The translations under genes and the position numbers were made by a program. From JANSYP01 sp039184415 (GTDB lineage: Bacteria > Pseudomonadota > Alphaproteobacteria > Rhodobacterales > Rhodobacteraceae): a stretch of 44,137 nt of DNA. This document shows, piece by piece, positions 32,906 through 41,540 of the stretch. The notes under the pieces are model-generated. The model made no database searches. It worked only from the letters and a program-made list of their open reading frames with translations, and had not been told where the DNA came from. Position 1 is the stretch's first letter. Every line of letters starts with the position of its first letter. Location of the stretch: assembly GCA_039184415.1 (NCBI GenBank), contig JBCDBB010000007.1, positions 1 to 44,137 of the forward strand. The letters are read 5' to 3'.

Positions 32906-34947
32906 GGAGGCGCTGGTGGTGCGTTGTCGATGAACCGGCGCGCGGCCTCGGCCTGTCGCGGATCGGCCTCCAACAGAGCGTTGTAACCGGCCTCCGCCAG
33001 CGCCGGATCGCCGCCCCAGACCCCTGACTGAATGGCAAAGCGCAACACCTGCGGATCGTCGGGCACCATTTCCGTCAGCCGGCGGGCATGAGGTATCATC
33101 TCCTCAAAGCGCCCCCCAAGCTGGAGCGAGACCAGCAGAGACAGCAGCGCGTTGATCGAGTTCGGGACCTGCTCGACCGCCTGCCCGTGGAGCGCGGCGG
33201 CGCGCGCGAAATCCCCTGCGCCGGCGAGCGCGCGACCAGCCTCCAGAAGCTGGCCATGATTCTGCGCAGCAGTGCAGGCCTCGACCAAGTCATCGAGCAC
33301 ACCCTCCTGTGCCGCGCGCGCGGCGTCGAGGCTCTCCGCACAAGCAACCAGTGCCATGCCCAAACTGGCGTTACGAGCCTCTGCTCCTTCTGAGTCCCGC
33401 TGCGCAAGCAGGGCCCGCACCCCGTCGAGGGGAATGGCCTCGAAACGCCCCTCGCCCCCTCCGACGGCAATACCGACCAGTTTGCCGCCTTCGTCCACCA
33501 GAGCTCCTCCGCTGACCCCGGGCTGCATCCGCGCGGTGACGTGCAACCGCCCGAGGGGCGCGCCCTCAGCCGGCGGTGCGATCAGGGTTCCGGGGTCGAA
33601 CACTCTGACTTCCTGGCGCGAGATATCGGCACCCACGGTAAAAAAGCTCCCGCTCTGCACGTCGCCGCCATCGTCCAGATCCGGAACGAAACCGCTTTCT
33701 GGTAGACCTGCCACCTGAAGCAGGACCAGATCGCCCTCATAGGCGGAGGGCACCACGCGCCCACCGCGCGGCCCACCCGGCGTGTGCACGACCACATCGG
33801 GCCTGTCGCCGACGACATGGCGGTTGGTGACGAGCAGATCGGGCGCGATGCGGGTCGCGCTGCCCACCGGATCGAAACTGGAGACCGGAAACACCGCCTG
33901 ACGAAGCATGCAGACCGGGTCCGGATGGGGACAATCGCCGAGCAACTCTGTTACGCCCGCGGCCCCGGCCCCGGCGGGAGGCTCCCCCGCGCCGAGGGGC
34001 AGCACGACCTGAAGTTCCTCGCCATTTCGTTGGAGCAAGATATCGACGTATGCCGCCGTCTGTGGAAGGATTGCCAGCGCCGCAATGGCGTCTCGCGGGC
34101 TGTAGACCTCCCGCGCTCCGATCCTCAGGACAAGATCCCCCGGTGCGACCCCGGCTTGGGCCGCCGGCCCGTCCTCTACCAAATCCTCGACCACAGGGGC
34201 GGCAATCCGTGCCAGCTGTGCGCGGGTCCCAAAGCCCAGCCGCCATCCCGGTTGCGGATAGCTGACCACACCCTCAGCCAGAAGCGCATCGACAACCCGC
34301 TCCAGCAAGACCGTAGAGACTGCGAAGTTGATCCCGATATTGCTGTCGGCCTCAGAAGCAAAAATCGCCGACATCATCCCCACCAGCCTGCCCTCGGCGT
34401 CGACCAGAGCACCGCCTGAAACGCCGGGATTGGTGGCCGCATCTGTCTGGACGAAGTCCTCCACCGCGTTGAACCCTGCGTTCGTCACACCAAGCGCCGA
34501 AACGACGCCGCAGGTGACCGAGAGGCCGAGCCCGTAGGCGTTGCCCACCGCACAAACGGGCGCTGCGAGATCCGGCGTCTGCGCGGTGGTGATCACGGGC
34601 AGCTCGGTCTTGACGGCAAGCACGGCGACATCGCTCGCGGCATCGGCAGCGATCAATTCTGCACGAAGGATACGGCCATCGGACAAGCGGACGTCGATAC
34701 GATCCGCAGGCTCGATGACGTGCCAGGCCGTCGCGATTACGCCCGGGCGCAGCACCACACCGCTGCCCTCGGGCGCGACACCTGGCGGCGCACCGGCCCC
34801 GCCTTGCGCACGCCCCGGCCACACGGGCAATACCGAAACCACGGAGTTCAGCGTGTCCGGCGGCATGGCGGCGGCCGGCCTGAGCCCCACGGGAAGCATG
34901 CAGCAGACGAGAAGCACGAATGTAAGAAAAACTCGTCCAGTGCGCAT
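32896..34947 (-). CDS. Tandem trypsin-like protease with PDZ and TPR regions
   Basis: 683 residues with a signal peptide (MRTGRVFLTF...GLRPAAA). Protease domain 1 has His76 (TAWHVI), Asp106 (AASDVAVLAV) and Ser177 (NPGVSGGALVD). A PDZ-like segment (VEDGPAAQAGVAPGDLVLRIGA) follows near 257-278. A second protease domain has His377 (TNRHVVG), Asp406 (YEGDLVLLQV) and Ser479 (QPGVSGGALVD). The C-terminal ~120 residues are TPR-like (ARAAALHGQAVEQVPNSINA). Two complete triads in one chain is unusual; DegP/HtrA has one protease domain and one or two PDZ domains. I chose the ATG at 34947 for its GGAGG site. It appears to end the minus-strand operon of the molybdoenzyme, possibly for quality control of those exported proteins (inference). 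Confidence 0.85.
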   Translation of the reverse strand: MRTGRVFLTFVLLVCCMLPVGLRPAAAMPPDTLNSVVSVLPVWPGRAQGGAGAPPGVAPEGSGVVLRPGVIATAWHVIEPADRIDVRLSDGRILRAELIAADAASDVAVLAVKTELPVITTAQTPDLAAPVCAVGNAYGLGLSVTCGVVSALGVTNAGFNAVEDFVQTDAATNPGVSGGALVDAEGRLVGMMSAIFASEADSNIGINFAVSTVLLERVVDALLAEGVVSYPQPGWRLGFGTRAQLARIAAPVVEDLVEDGPAAQAGVAPGDLVLRIGAREVYSPRDAIAALAILPQTAAYVDILLQRNGEELQVVLPLGAGEPPAGAGAAGVTELLGDCPHPDPVCMLRQAVFPVSSFDPVGSATRIAPDLLVTNRHVVGDRPDVVVHTPGGPRGGRVVPSAYEGDLVLLQVAGLPESGFVPDLDDGGDVQSGSFFTVGADISRQEVRVFDPGTLIAPPAEGAPLGRLHVTARMQPGVSGGALVDEGGKLVGIAVGGGEGRFEAIPLDGVRALLAQRDSEGAEARNASLGMALVACAESLDAARAAQEGVLDDLVEACTAAQNHGQLLEAGRALAGAGDFARAAALHGQAVEQVPNSINALLSLLVSLQLGGRFEEMIPHARRLTEMVPDDPQVLRFAIQSGVWGGDPALAEAGYNALLEADPRQAEAARRFIDNAPPAPPRR

Positions 34948-35120
34948 TCGGTGTCCTCCAAGCAGTGCGGGCTCTCTCTGTTTGGCTGGCGGACGGTTCG
35001 GAGACAAGACGGGAGTCCGCGCGACATCCCGACTGGCCTGCCCGCACTACCGGCGGCATCGATTACGGCGCCAAAGAAAAAGGCCCGAAGTCTGCTGTTG
35101 AATGCCGCCGCGGCGCCGAG

Positions 35121-36023
35121 TCACGCCTCGGGCGGAACCTCGTCTTTCAGGACACTCAGGTAGTCCTGTACCTGCGTTAGGGGCCGGCGAGGTTGCCAGA
35201 ACTGCTCAACGACGAACTCGGTAATCTCGCGCCGCTGATCAAGCGTGTAGTTGTGCCCATCGGGATAAAGCATGATCATCCAGACGACAGCCATGAAGTC
35301 GGCGAAATCCTCATTCTGAAACCGTACGGCATGGGTCCGGCGGGAAAACCGCGCGTGTGAAAACTCCGGCCGTTCCGCAAGTTTTTGCGCCAAGCCCGCC
35401 AGATCCTGATCGTTGCGACTACCGAAGAACTTCTCGGCGAAATGATTGTAGAGCCACGTGGTTGTAAAAGGTCGTGGATCAGTGGCGGACATCAACGCAA
35501 GATGCATTGCACCGGGGTCCCGCAGCAGTGTCTCGTAGAGCGTTGCAACCAGGTCCGACCATTCCGCAGCGGGGCAATAGTAGAGCGCATGGTGGATCGT
35601 GATGAGATCGAAGGGCGCGCCGCCAAGCCGGTTGGCCAGTGCCTGGTGGGCCGCGTCTGGCTGCAGAAAATCCGCTGTGTAGTCCCCATGCACCAGATGG
35701 ACACCCGAAAGCATCTGACGCCCGATGCGCGCGCGCACGGCGGCAAGCGCAGTCCTATCCGCATCGTAGAGCCAAAGCCCGCCACCCGCGGCAGCCGAGA
35801 GCAGGCGAAACTGGGGTTCCTCGCTCGATCCGATCGACAGCGCCCGCAGAGCCCGATCCGGTGGCGCAGTCCGGTGCAGCCACCTCAAAGTGGCCATGAG
35901 ATCCGCCGCAACGTCGGGCTTTTCGTCCGCATGGCGAGCCCAGAGCTTCACCTGTTGCCGCAATGGGCTTTGCGCGGCGCGAAGACCGATCTCGATCAGC
36001 TCGTCTGTGGCCGTCGTCACCAT
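35121..36023 (-). CDS. Class I SAM-dependent methyltransferase-like protein
   Basis: 300 residues. A Rossmann-like core with strand LRALSIGSSEEPQFRLL (motif I region, though without the canonical GxGxG), an acidic strand end LWLYDADRTAL, and FDLITIHHALYYC, the usual motif IV position, support a methyltransferase fold. I chose the ATG at 36023 because GGGAGGCGAT precedes it; the longer frame lacks a ribosome site. It has no signal peptide, so it is cytoplasmic. It lies 149 bp downstream of the cupredoxin gene in the same direction. Substrate unknown. Confidence 0.7.
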   Translation of the reverse strand: MVTTATDELIEIGLRAAQSPLRQQVKLWARHADEKPDVAADLMATLRWLHRTAPPDRALRALSIGSSEEPQFRLLSAAAGGGLWLYDADRTALAAVRARIGRQMLSGVHLVHGDYTADFLQPDAAHQALANRLGGAPFDLITIHHALYYCPAAEWSDLVATLYETLLRDPGAMHLALMSATDPRPFTTTWLYNHFAEKFFGSRNDQDLAGLAQKLAERPEFSHARFSRRTHAVRFQNEDFADFMAVVWMIMLYPDGHNYTLDQRREITEFVVEQFWQPRRPLTQVQDYLSVLKDEVPPEA

Positions 36024-36172
36024 ATCGCCTCCCATCCCGAAAAGCGCGCGATTGCTGAGTAAAGCCGTAGCTGTGTGCGCTCTACGCGCGACGCAAGGTC
36101 GGCGCAACATGACGCCACGCAAGTGTTTTGCCGAGCAACCTGAGTTCCCAGGCCATGTCCATCGGTCGGGCG

Positions 36173-36667
36173 CTAGCCGCGAAGGTCTTCCAATAGGCGC
36201 AAGTATCCTGCCTTCGCCCGGTCACCCGCCGGAAGCGACGCGACCCGTGCGATGTCCTCATCGGTCGGCGCAACGTCCCCGACAGCCACTAACATGACCA
36301 TACCGTATTTTCCGTGGCGCGCGCAGGTCACGCCGTAGAGACCCGGCTGATCGAACACGACGTCCGCTCGTGTCTGCCCGGCGATGTCCACGGGATCCAC
36401 ACCTTCAGGCCAAAAGCCCTTCTGTGTTTTGACCGTGTGGCTGCCACGGCTGTTGAGGAAAGTCACCGTCTCACCGGGTGCGATCCGGATCATGTCAGGT
36501 GCAAAACGAAACATGCCTGACGCAGAAGACGCTGAGAAATCCGTGATCTGATCGATGGTGAGTTGGGCACGCTCTGCAGCCGCGAGGCCAACGCCGAGCA
36601 GCACCCCCGCAACGGTTCCGAGAGCCAGTGAGTTGCGCCACAGGGGTGCGTTGGCAGGTGTCGTCAT
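36173..36667 (-). CDS. Pseudoazurin-like cupredoxin (type 1 copper protein)
   Basis: 164 residues with an N-terminal hydrophobic segment (SLALGTVAGVLLGVGLAAA) for export. A single cupredoxin domain carries the type 1 copper ligands His77 (GSHTVKT), Cys115, His118 and Met123 (TCARHGKYGMVML). The C-x2-H-x4-M spacing is that of pseudoazurin/plastocyanin-type proteins. The start overlaps the HEAT-gene stop by one base (TAATG). Small blue copper proteins shuttle electrons to or from periplasmic oxidoreductases. Here the natural partner is the Rieske/molybdenum enzyme or the di-haem peroxidases encoded upstream. The C-terminal 30 residues after the domain (PTDEDIARVAS...) are an extra helix. Confidence 0.88.
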   Translation of the reverse strand: MTTPANAPLWRNSLALGTVAGVLLGVGLAAAERAQLTIDQITDFSASSASGMFRFAPDMIRIAPGETVTFLNSRGSHTVKTQKGFWPEGVDPVDIAGQTRADVVFDQPGLYGVTCARHGKYGMVMLVAVGDVAPTDEDIARVASLPAGDRAKAGYLRLLEDLRG

Positions 36668-38799
36668 TAAGCGATCCTTTCACGCTGGGAAAGGGCCGTC
36701 AGGATGACCAGAGCCTTTCGCAGTGGGAGTGAAGCATCGGTGAGCGTGCGGAACGCGTACGCGGTGGCTGGCGCCGAAGCAGAAAACAGAGATGAAAGTG
36801 TGTCGGAGCGTTCGGCCTCCACAAGCCGGTCAAAGGCCGCAGCCGCAAGATCCGGCCTTTCGGCGATGGCAAGCTGTTCCAATGCGGCGCTGCGAACCGC
36901 CAGAACCGGATCGGCCAGATGTGCCAGCGCGCTATCCGGGGGCAGCACCCGAACGGCCTCGGCACGGATGAGCGCGTCCTCATCGCGTGAGGCCCGTTGA
37001 ACGAGCGCTTCTTCGGCAAACTTGCGCAGGAGGATCTGATAGGCCGCGAGCCGGACGACCGGGTCTGGATCGCCAATGGCGGACTGGGCGGCAGCGGGGG
37101 CGTCATCGCTCGGAGAGTGGGGCGTGACGCGGCGGGCCAGACATTGCCAAGCTGCCCGTCGCACCTCCTCCGTCAAAGTGTCAGCCTGAGCAAGAATGGG
37201 TGCCTCAAGATCGGCGACGGTCGCCGCGGCGGTGGTCTGCACAGCCTCGAGCGACAACGCCTTTGCGATTGCCACCGGCCCTTCGACGGCGCGCCGTTTG
37301 CGCCGTTTCGGTGCGCTTTCCTCGGGCGTGTCCTCTGCCAGCTCGGGACCCGACAGCTGGGTGGCCAAGATGGAGTCCAGGGTCGAGCCTTGCGGATCGG
37401 CGCCGGACGACAGGTCTTCGTCCTCGACGATATCGCCGTCACGGGTGATCCGGATACGACCGGATCCTCCACCATCGTCCTTGGACAGGGCGACATCGAG
37501 CCCGGCTCGCTCTCTGGAATGCTCGCGGACCGCGTGCTCCTCCGACAGGAGGGTCCCACTGATGGCATCTGCGAGGATGGCCTGCGCCTCGATATCGCCC
37601 GCAAGCACACGATCCGACAACAGCCCGAGCAGCCGTGACCGAACCTGCTGGGCCGGGTTCGAAAGAAGCGACGCGACCCGGTTCACCGTCGGTGGCGGGA
37701 TCAACATCCCGAGCGCCGAGGCCGCGGCGACACGCGCACCCAATGGGCGCTGTTCGTCGCTGATCAGCGCCAACAACTCCGCCTCGGCCCGGTCCGGCGC
37801 TAACTCGGCGAGCTTAGTCGCGGCCGCCCGCATCAGCGCGGGCGAGCCGCGCCGCAGCCAGGCTAACATGTTGTCGAGGATCGCCTCGCGATCCTCGCTT
37901 GGCAAAGGATCTGAAAGGGTTTCTAGCGCGATCGCCTGAACCGAGGCATCGCTATCGCGCAGTGCACGGACCGCGAGCTCCGGCTGGACAGGTGCGGCAC
38001 GCTCCAGCGCAACACGCCTCACCCCGGGATCAGCGTCCTTGAGCGCCAGCATTTCCAGCAAGGCTTCATCCGGCGCGATTTGAGCCACAGCGAGCCTGCG
38101 CAACCGCGCGTCCTCGGACCCAACCAGCGTATCGATGTAGGTGCGCAAAGCATACGGCGCGCAGCGCGCGAGAACGTCGGCGGCGCGTTGGCCGGCCTGA
38201 CCGCCCTCGGTGCTGATCACGGCGACCAGCCAACTGACCCCGGTCTCACCCATGGCCGCAAGAGCGTTGAAAACCGGCACATCAAGTTGCTGGCCATACT
38301 CATCGTCCCGGGCGGCCATCATGTCGTCGATGGCATCGGTGACGCCGAGATCGCCCAAGGCCCGGATGGCTGCGATCTGAACGTCCAGCCAGTCTTCCCA
38401 GTCGCTTCCCTCATCCTCCCACGCCACGCGATCCTCGCTGCGTGACAGGACGAGGGCGCGCAACAACTCGGTTGCGGTCTCATCGGGCAACTGCCGCAGA
38501 GCATCGATCGATGCGAGCTTGACCTCTCGGACCGGATCGCCTTCCAGCGACCGCAAGATGACCGGCACGTCCCCAAGCGTCGCGACGCGGGCCAGTGCCT
38601 CCATCGCTTCGCTGCGCACGTCCGCGTCCGGATCAAGAAGCGCGGAAGTCAGGGCGGCGCGGAGCGCCGTCTTGTCGTCGGTGACCCGGGGCAAGGCGCG
38701 CACCGCGGCACAGCGCAGCACGTCGTTCTCGCCATCCAGAAACCTCTGCAGCGCGGAGATCTCCGCGCCGCTTCGAGGACTGTCCATCTCATCGCGCAA
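36667..38799 (-). CDS. HEAT-repeat protein
   Basis: 710 residues made almost entirely of ~31-residue helical HEAT/PBS-lyase-type repeats (for example DVRSEAMEALARVATLGDVP, VQIAAIRALGDLGVTDAI and VRLAAYQILLRKFAEEA). A low-complexity acidic then basic linker near 440-505 (VEDEDLSSGAD, PKRRKRR) separates two repeat blocks. No signal peptide, so it is probably a cytoplasmic scaffold. I use the TTG at 38799 because GGGAG stands 7 nt upstream; an ATG at 38787 is the alternative. Located between the molybdopterin subunit and the cupredoxin in one operon, it may help assemble or insert cofactor into the enzyme before Tat export (inference). Confidence 0.82.
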   Translation of the reverse strand: MRDEMDSPRSGAEISALQRFLDGENDVLRCAAVRALPRVTDDKTALRAALTSALLDPDADVRSEAMEALARVATLGDVPVILRSLEGDPVREVKLASIDALRQLPDETATELLRALVLSRSEDRVAWEDEGSDWEDWLDVQIAAIRALGDLGVTDAIDDMMAARDDEYGQQLDVPVFNALAAMGETGVSWLVAVISTEGGQAGQRAADVLARCAPYALRTYIDTLVGSEDARLRRLAVAQIAPDEALLEMLALKDADPGVRRVALERAAPVQPELAVRALRDSDASVQAIALETLSDPLPSEDREAILDNMLAWLRRGSPALMRAAATKLAELAPDRAEAELLALISDEQRPLGARVAAASALGMLIPPPTVNRVASLLSNPAQQVRSRLLGLLSDRVLAGDIEAQAILADAISGTLLSEEHAVREHSRERAGLDVALSKDDGGGSGRIRITRDGDIVEDEDLSSGADPQGSTLDSILATQLSGPELAEDTPEESAPKRRKRRAVEGPVAIAKALSLEAVQTTAAATVADLEAPILAQADTLTEEVRRAAWQCLARRVTPHSPSDDAPAAAQSAIGDPDPVVRLAAYQILLRKFAEEALVQRASRDEDALIRAEAVRVLPPDSALAHLADPVLAVRSAALEQLAIAERPDLAAAAFDRLVEAERSDTLSSLFSASAPATAYAFRTLTDASLPLRKALVILTALSQRERIA

Positions 38800-38823
38800 T
38801 GCGCTGCTCCCATTAGTCTATGA

Positions 38824-38845
38824 GCCCGGACGCGTGCGCCCAGGC
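38824..38845 (-). promoter_or_regulatory. Intercistronic hairpin after molybdopterin subunit gene
   Basis: In the minus-strand RNA, GCCTGGGCG pairs with CGTCCGGGC (9 bp including two G-U pairs) around a CACG tetraloop, 7 nt past the stop at 38852. No T-run follows. It probably marks processing or partial termination between the structural enzyme genes and the accessory genes. Confidence 0.45.
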
Positions 38846-38851
38846 GTTGGA

Positions 38852-41527
38852 TCAGGCAATATCGCGGCGGACGAAAGACATGGATCGGAACTGCGTCTTG
38901 TAGGGGCTTTCGCCCATCTTGCGCACTTTCCCGACGCCCATCTTGTAGTTGTAGTTTCCGCTGATCCAGTCGACCACGCGCCCCGAAAGCGCATTGGCCG
39001 GCTGCGCTGTATGGAGGAAATCCATGTAGCCGAGGTTTTCCTTCACGGCTGGCGTGATCATGGCGACCGCCGTGATCGAGGCGCGGGTCAGTTCGATATG
39101 GCCGTTCTTGAGCAGTTCGGCAAAGTCGAAATCCGAGCCCTCAACGCCCACGATGGTGTCCCGCTGCACCGGAATCCTGTCGGAATAGACCTGAACGTAG
39201 TCCCCGTTCTCGATCCCGCGCGCTTCAGCGACCTTGGGATGGATCTCGATCCAGTTCTCCGGCCAGCGCTGGACGATATAGGGCCGCCGCCGGTCGTCAT
39301 AGCCCGACTGCCAGCGCTCATTGATGCGGCCCGAACTGATCCAGATCTCGTCCTCGCGCGGCTTCAGCCACTCCCAGTAGGACGCGAAGAGATCCCAGGG
39401 CGCCTTCTGGATATTACACTTGCCGGTCTGGCTGTTGAAGTGGGTCAGCTTCTTATTGAAGACATTGGCCCCTTGCGGCCCCTCCGCGGGCAGCTTGCGG
39501 TTCACATCATGGAGCCGCTTGGTCTCCACCAAGTTGCCCTCGGCGTCCATCAAGACCGGGCCCTGAATGCCGTTGGTGCCGAACTCTGCGAATTTTTCGT
39601 GCAGTGTCTTGCCTTCGCGGCGAGCCTTGACGAGCACCATGTTGAAGTCCTTGCGGCTGCCGCGGGAATGCCGCGCGCCCTCCTCCAGCACTTCGTTGGA
39701 ATCCTGCCAGTCGAAGCCTTCGAACCCCATCTTCTGAGCGAGCTGCGCGATGATCCACCAGTCGGGTTTTGCATCGCCTGGCGCATCGTAGAACTTCGGA
39801 TAGAGCCGCAAGCGTCGCTCGCCATTGGCGCGGGTGAAGGTCTCTTCGCCCCAGCCGGAGGCGGGAAAGACGATGTCCGCATACCGCGCGCCGATCGGAT
39901 CGACGAGGTAGATGTCCTGATTCCAGACAACCATGCCGCCCGAATCCACCCGCCGCTTCAGCGTGTCTATGATGTCTTCCTTCTCAAAGCTCATCACCTG
40001 ATGCGGGTTGCGGGTGGTCAGTTCGTCGAACTTGGCCTGGAGCGATTGGCTGCCGCACATCGCCTGGACCCAAGTGGTGCCGATAACATGGGCGAGCCGC
40101 GTATGGCCACTCATCAGATAGCGGTCGGTGTCCATGGCACGACGACGCCGGCCGGGCAGTTTCTCGGGGCTCTTGTTCCTGGGATAGCCGCCGCCCCGCA
40201 GACCGCCGCGCTGGTGTCCGCCGGCCCGGCCGATCACCTGCCCCGGGCGTCCGCCCGCGCCGCACACGATGCCGAGCGCAGAGATCGCCTGGGTGTTTCC
40301 TGTGTTGTTGGACCAGTAGAAGCCCTTCTCGATCATCAGAGAGGTTTTGGGGCGCGAGCCGTCCTCGCGCGGCTTGGCCATCCACTCCGCCGCCGTGTAG
40401 ATTTTCTCAACGTCGATTTGCGCCATTTCGGCAGCCACTTCGGGCTTGGAATAGTCTTGGGCGAGCAGCCATTCCTTCCAATCCTCGAACCCGGCCGTCT
40501 GGAACTTGCCCCAGGTCGTGCGCCACTGCCACGGCGTGTTGCGCGTGCCCTGGCCGAAGCCCGACGAACTCTCCCACTTGTTGTTGACCCAGTTCTGGAT
40601 CCACTCACTGTCCTCCCAGCCGTTCTCCACGATGACCCGCGCGATCGCGAGGACCACGGGCAGGTCGGTGCCCGGCTGGATATCGAGCAGCAGCCCGCCG
40701 TTCTTCACGCCGAAGGCCACGCCCCCGGTGCTCCGCGGCAGCATGAAGATCGCCTTCTGACCGCCCTGGATCGCCGGCATGATGTAGTCGGTGAAGAGGA
40801 TCGTCTTGGATTCGTAAGGATCCGTGCCGCACATCAGCAGCGTATCGGCCTCCGCCCAGTCATCGTAGCTGGGTCCGAAATTGTCGAACCCTGCATCCCG
40901 GAAACCCGGCGTTGAGGTCACGTCCGACGGAGTATCGTGAAAGGTAAAATTCGCCGTCCGCACGTTGCGCAGCGCGTATTTCGTGATGGCGTAGGTATTT
41001 TCCATATAGCCGTAGGAGAAGGTCTTGACGCCGTAGGCATTGGTGCCGTGCTGATCGAGGACGTAGTTGCCGACCTCTGCCGCGATATCGAGCGCGAAAT
41101 CCCAGGTCACTGGCATCAGCACGCCATACATACGCACCATCGGCGATTGCAGCCGGTCGCGCGTGGGCGTCTGCGGATTGTAGACCTTTTGGGCCAACGC
41201 GCCGCCCCGGATCGAGGAGCCACCGGTATAGTTGACGAACTCGGTATCCTTGTCGGGGATGATCACGACATGGTGCGGCTCGCCGTTATGGAGCACGATA
41301 TTGTGCTGGTTGGGCGCAACCCAGGCGCCGAGCGGTGCGACGGGAAAGTCTTCGCCAAAGGCGTTCTGGTCGGCCAGCGGCCCGCCGACCTTGCCGCCGG
41401 CGACGGGCCAGCGATAGACCTTGTAGCCGCAGGCCACGATGCAATAGTCGCAGGCCGTCGCGATGACATCGGCATCGGGCGGCGGCAGTGGGACGGAGGT
41501 TTCGGGCACGTAATACGGTGTGGACAT
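38852..41527 (-). CDS. idrA: Molybdopterin oxidoreductase, arsenite oxidase/iodate reductase large subunit family
   Basis: 891 residues. The N-terminal cluster motif is Cys26-x2-Cys29-x3-Cys33 (CDYCIVACG) and, exactly 70 residues on, Ser104 in TGGSSIRGG. This Cys-x2-Cys-x3-Cys-x70-Ser pattern is that of the AioA [3Fe-4S] cluster. The rest is a bis-MGD DMSO-reductase-family fold (LMCGTDPYESK, YADIVFPASGWGEE, GRINERWQSGYDDRRRPY). The active-site region reads RAGGHQRGG (434-442); arsenite oxidases, as I recall, have RMGGHQEGY, so a Glu is replaced by Arg. Adjacent genes encode a Rieske subunit and two di-haem peroxidases, the layout of iodate reductase. AioA is the main alternative. No Tat signal is seen; it should be co-exported with the Rieske partner. 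Confidence 0.78.
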   Translation of the reverse strand: MSTPYYVPETSVPLPPPDADVIATACDYCIVACGYKVYRWPVAGGKVGGPLADQNAFGEDFPVAPLGAWVAPNQHNIVLHNGEPHHVVIIPDKDTEFVNYTGGSSIRGGALAQKVYNPQTPTRDRLQSPMVRMYGVLMPVTWDFALDIAAEVGNYVLDQHGTNAYGVKTFSYGYMENTYAITKYALRNVRTANFTFHDTPSDVTSTPGFRDAGFDNFGPSYDDWAEADTLLMCGTDPYESKTILFTDYIMPAIQGGQKAIFMLPRSTGGVAFGVKNGGLLLDIQPGTDLPVVLAIARVIVENGWEDSEWIQNWVNNKWESSSGFGQGTRNTPWQWRTTWGKFQTAGFEDWKEWLLAQDYSKPEVAAEMAQIDVEKIYTAAEWMAKPREDGSRPKTSLMIEKGFYWSNNTGNTQAISALGIVCGAGGRPGQVIGRAGGHQRGGLRGGGYPRNKSPEKLPGRRRRAMDTDRYLMSGHTRLAHVIGTTWVQAMCGSQSLQAKFDELTTRNPHQVMSFEKEDIIDTLKRRVDSGGMVVWNQDIYLVDPIGARYADIVFPASGWGEETFTRANGERRLRLYPKFYDAPGDAKPDWWIIAQLAQKMGFEGFDWQDSNEVLEEGARHSRGSRKDFNMVLVKARREGKTLHEKFAEFGTNGIQGPVLMDAEGNLVETKRLHDVNRKLPAEGPQGANVFNKKLTHFNSQTGKCNIQKAPWDLFASYWEWLKPREDEIWISSGRINERWQSGYDDRRRPYIVQRWPENWIEIHPKVAEARGIENGDYVQVYSDRIPVQRDTIVGVEGSDFDFAELLKNGHIELTRASITAVAMITPAVKENLGYMDFLHTAQPANALSGRVVDWISGNYNYKMGVGKVRKMGESPYKTQFRSMSFVRRDIA

Positions 41528-41540
41528 CTGCGTTCCTCCC

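Noticed and set aside
38519..40915. 798-codon plus-strand open frame opposite the molybdopterin subunit
   Set aside because: Long only because of GC-biased antisense coding; the minus-strand frame has the Fe-S motif and molybdopterin-fold segments.
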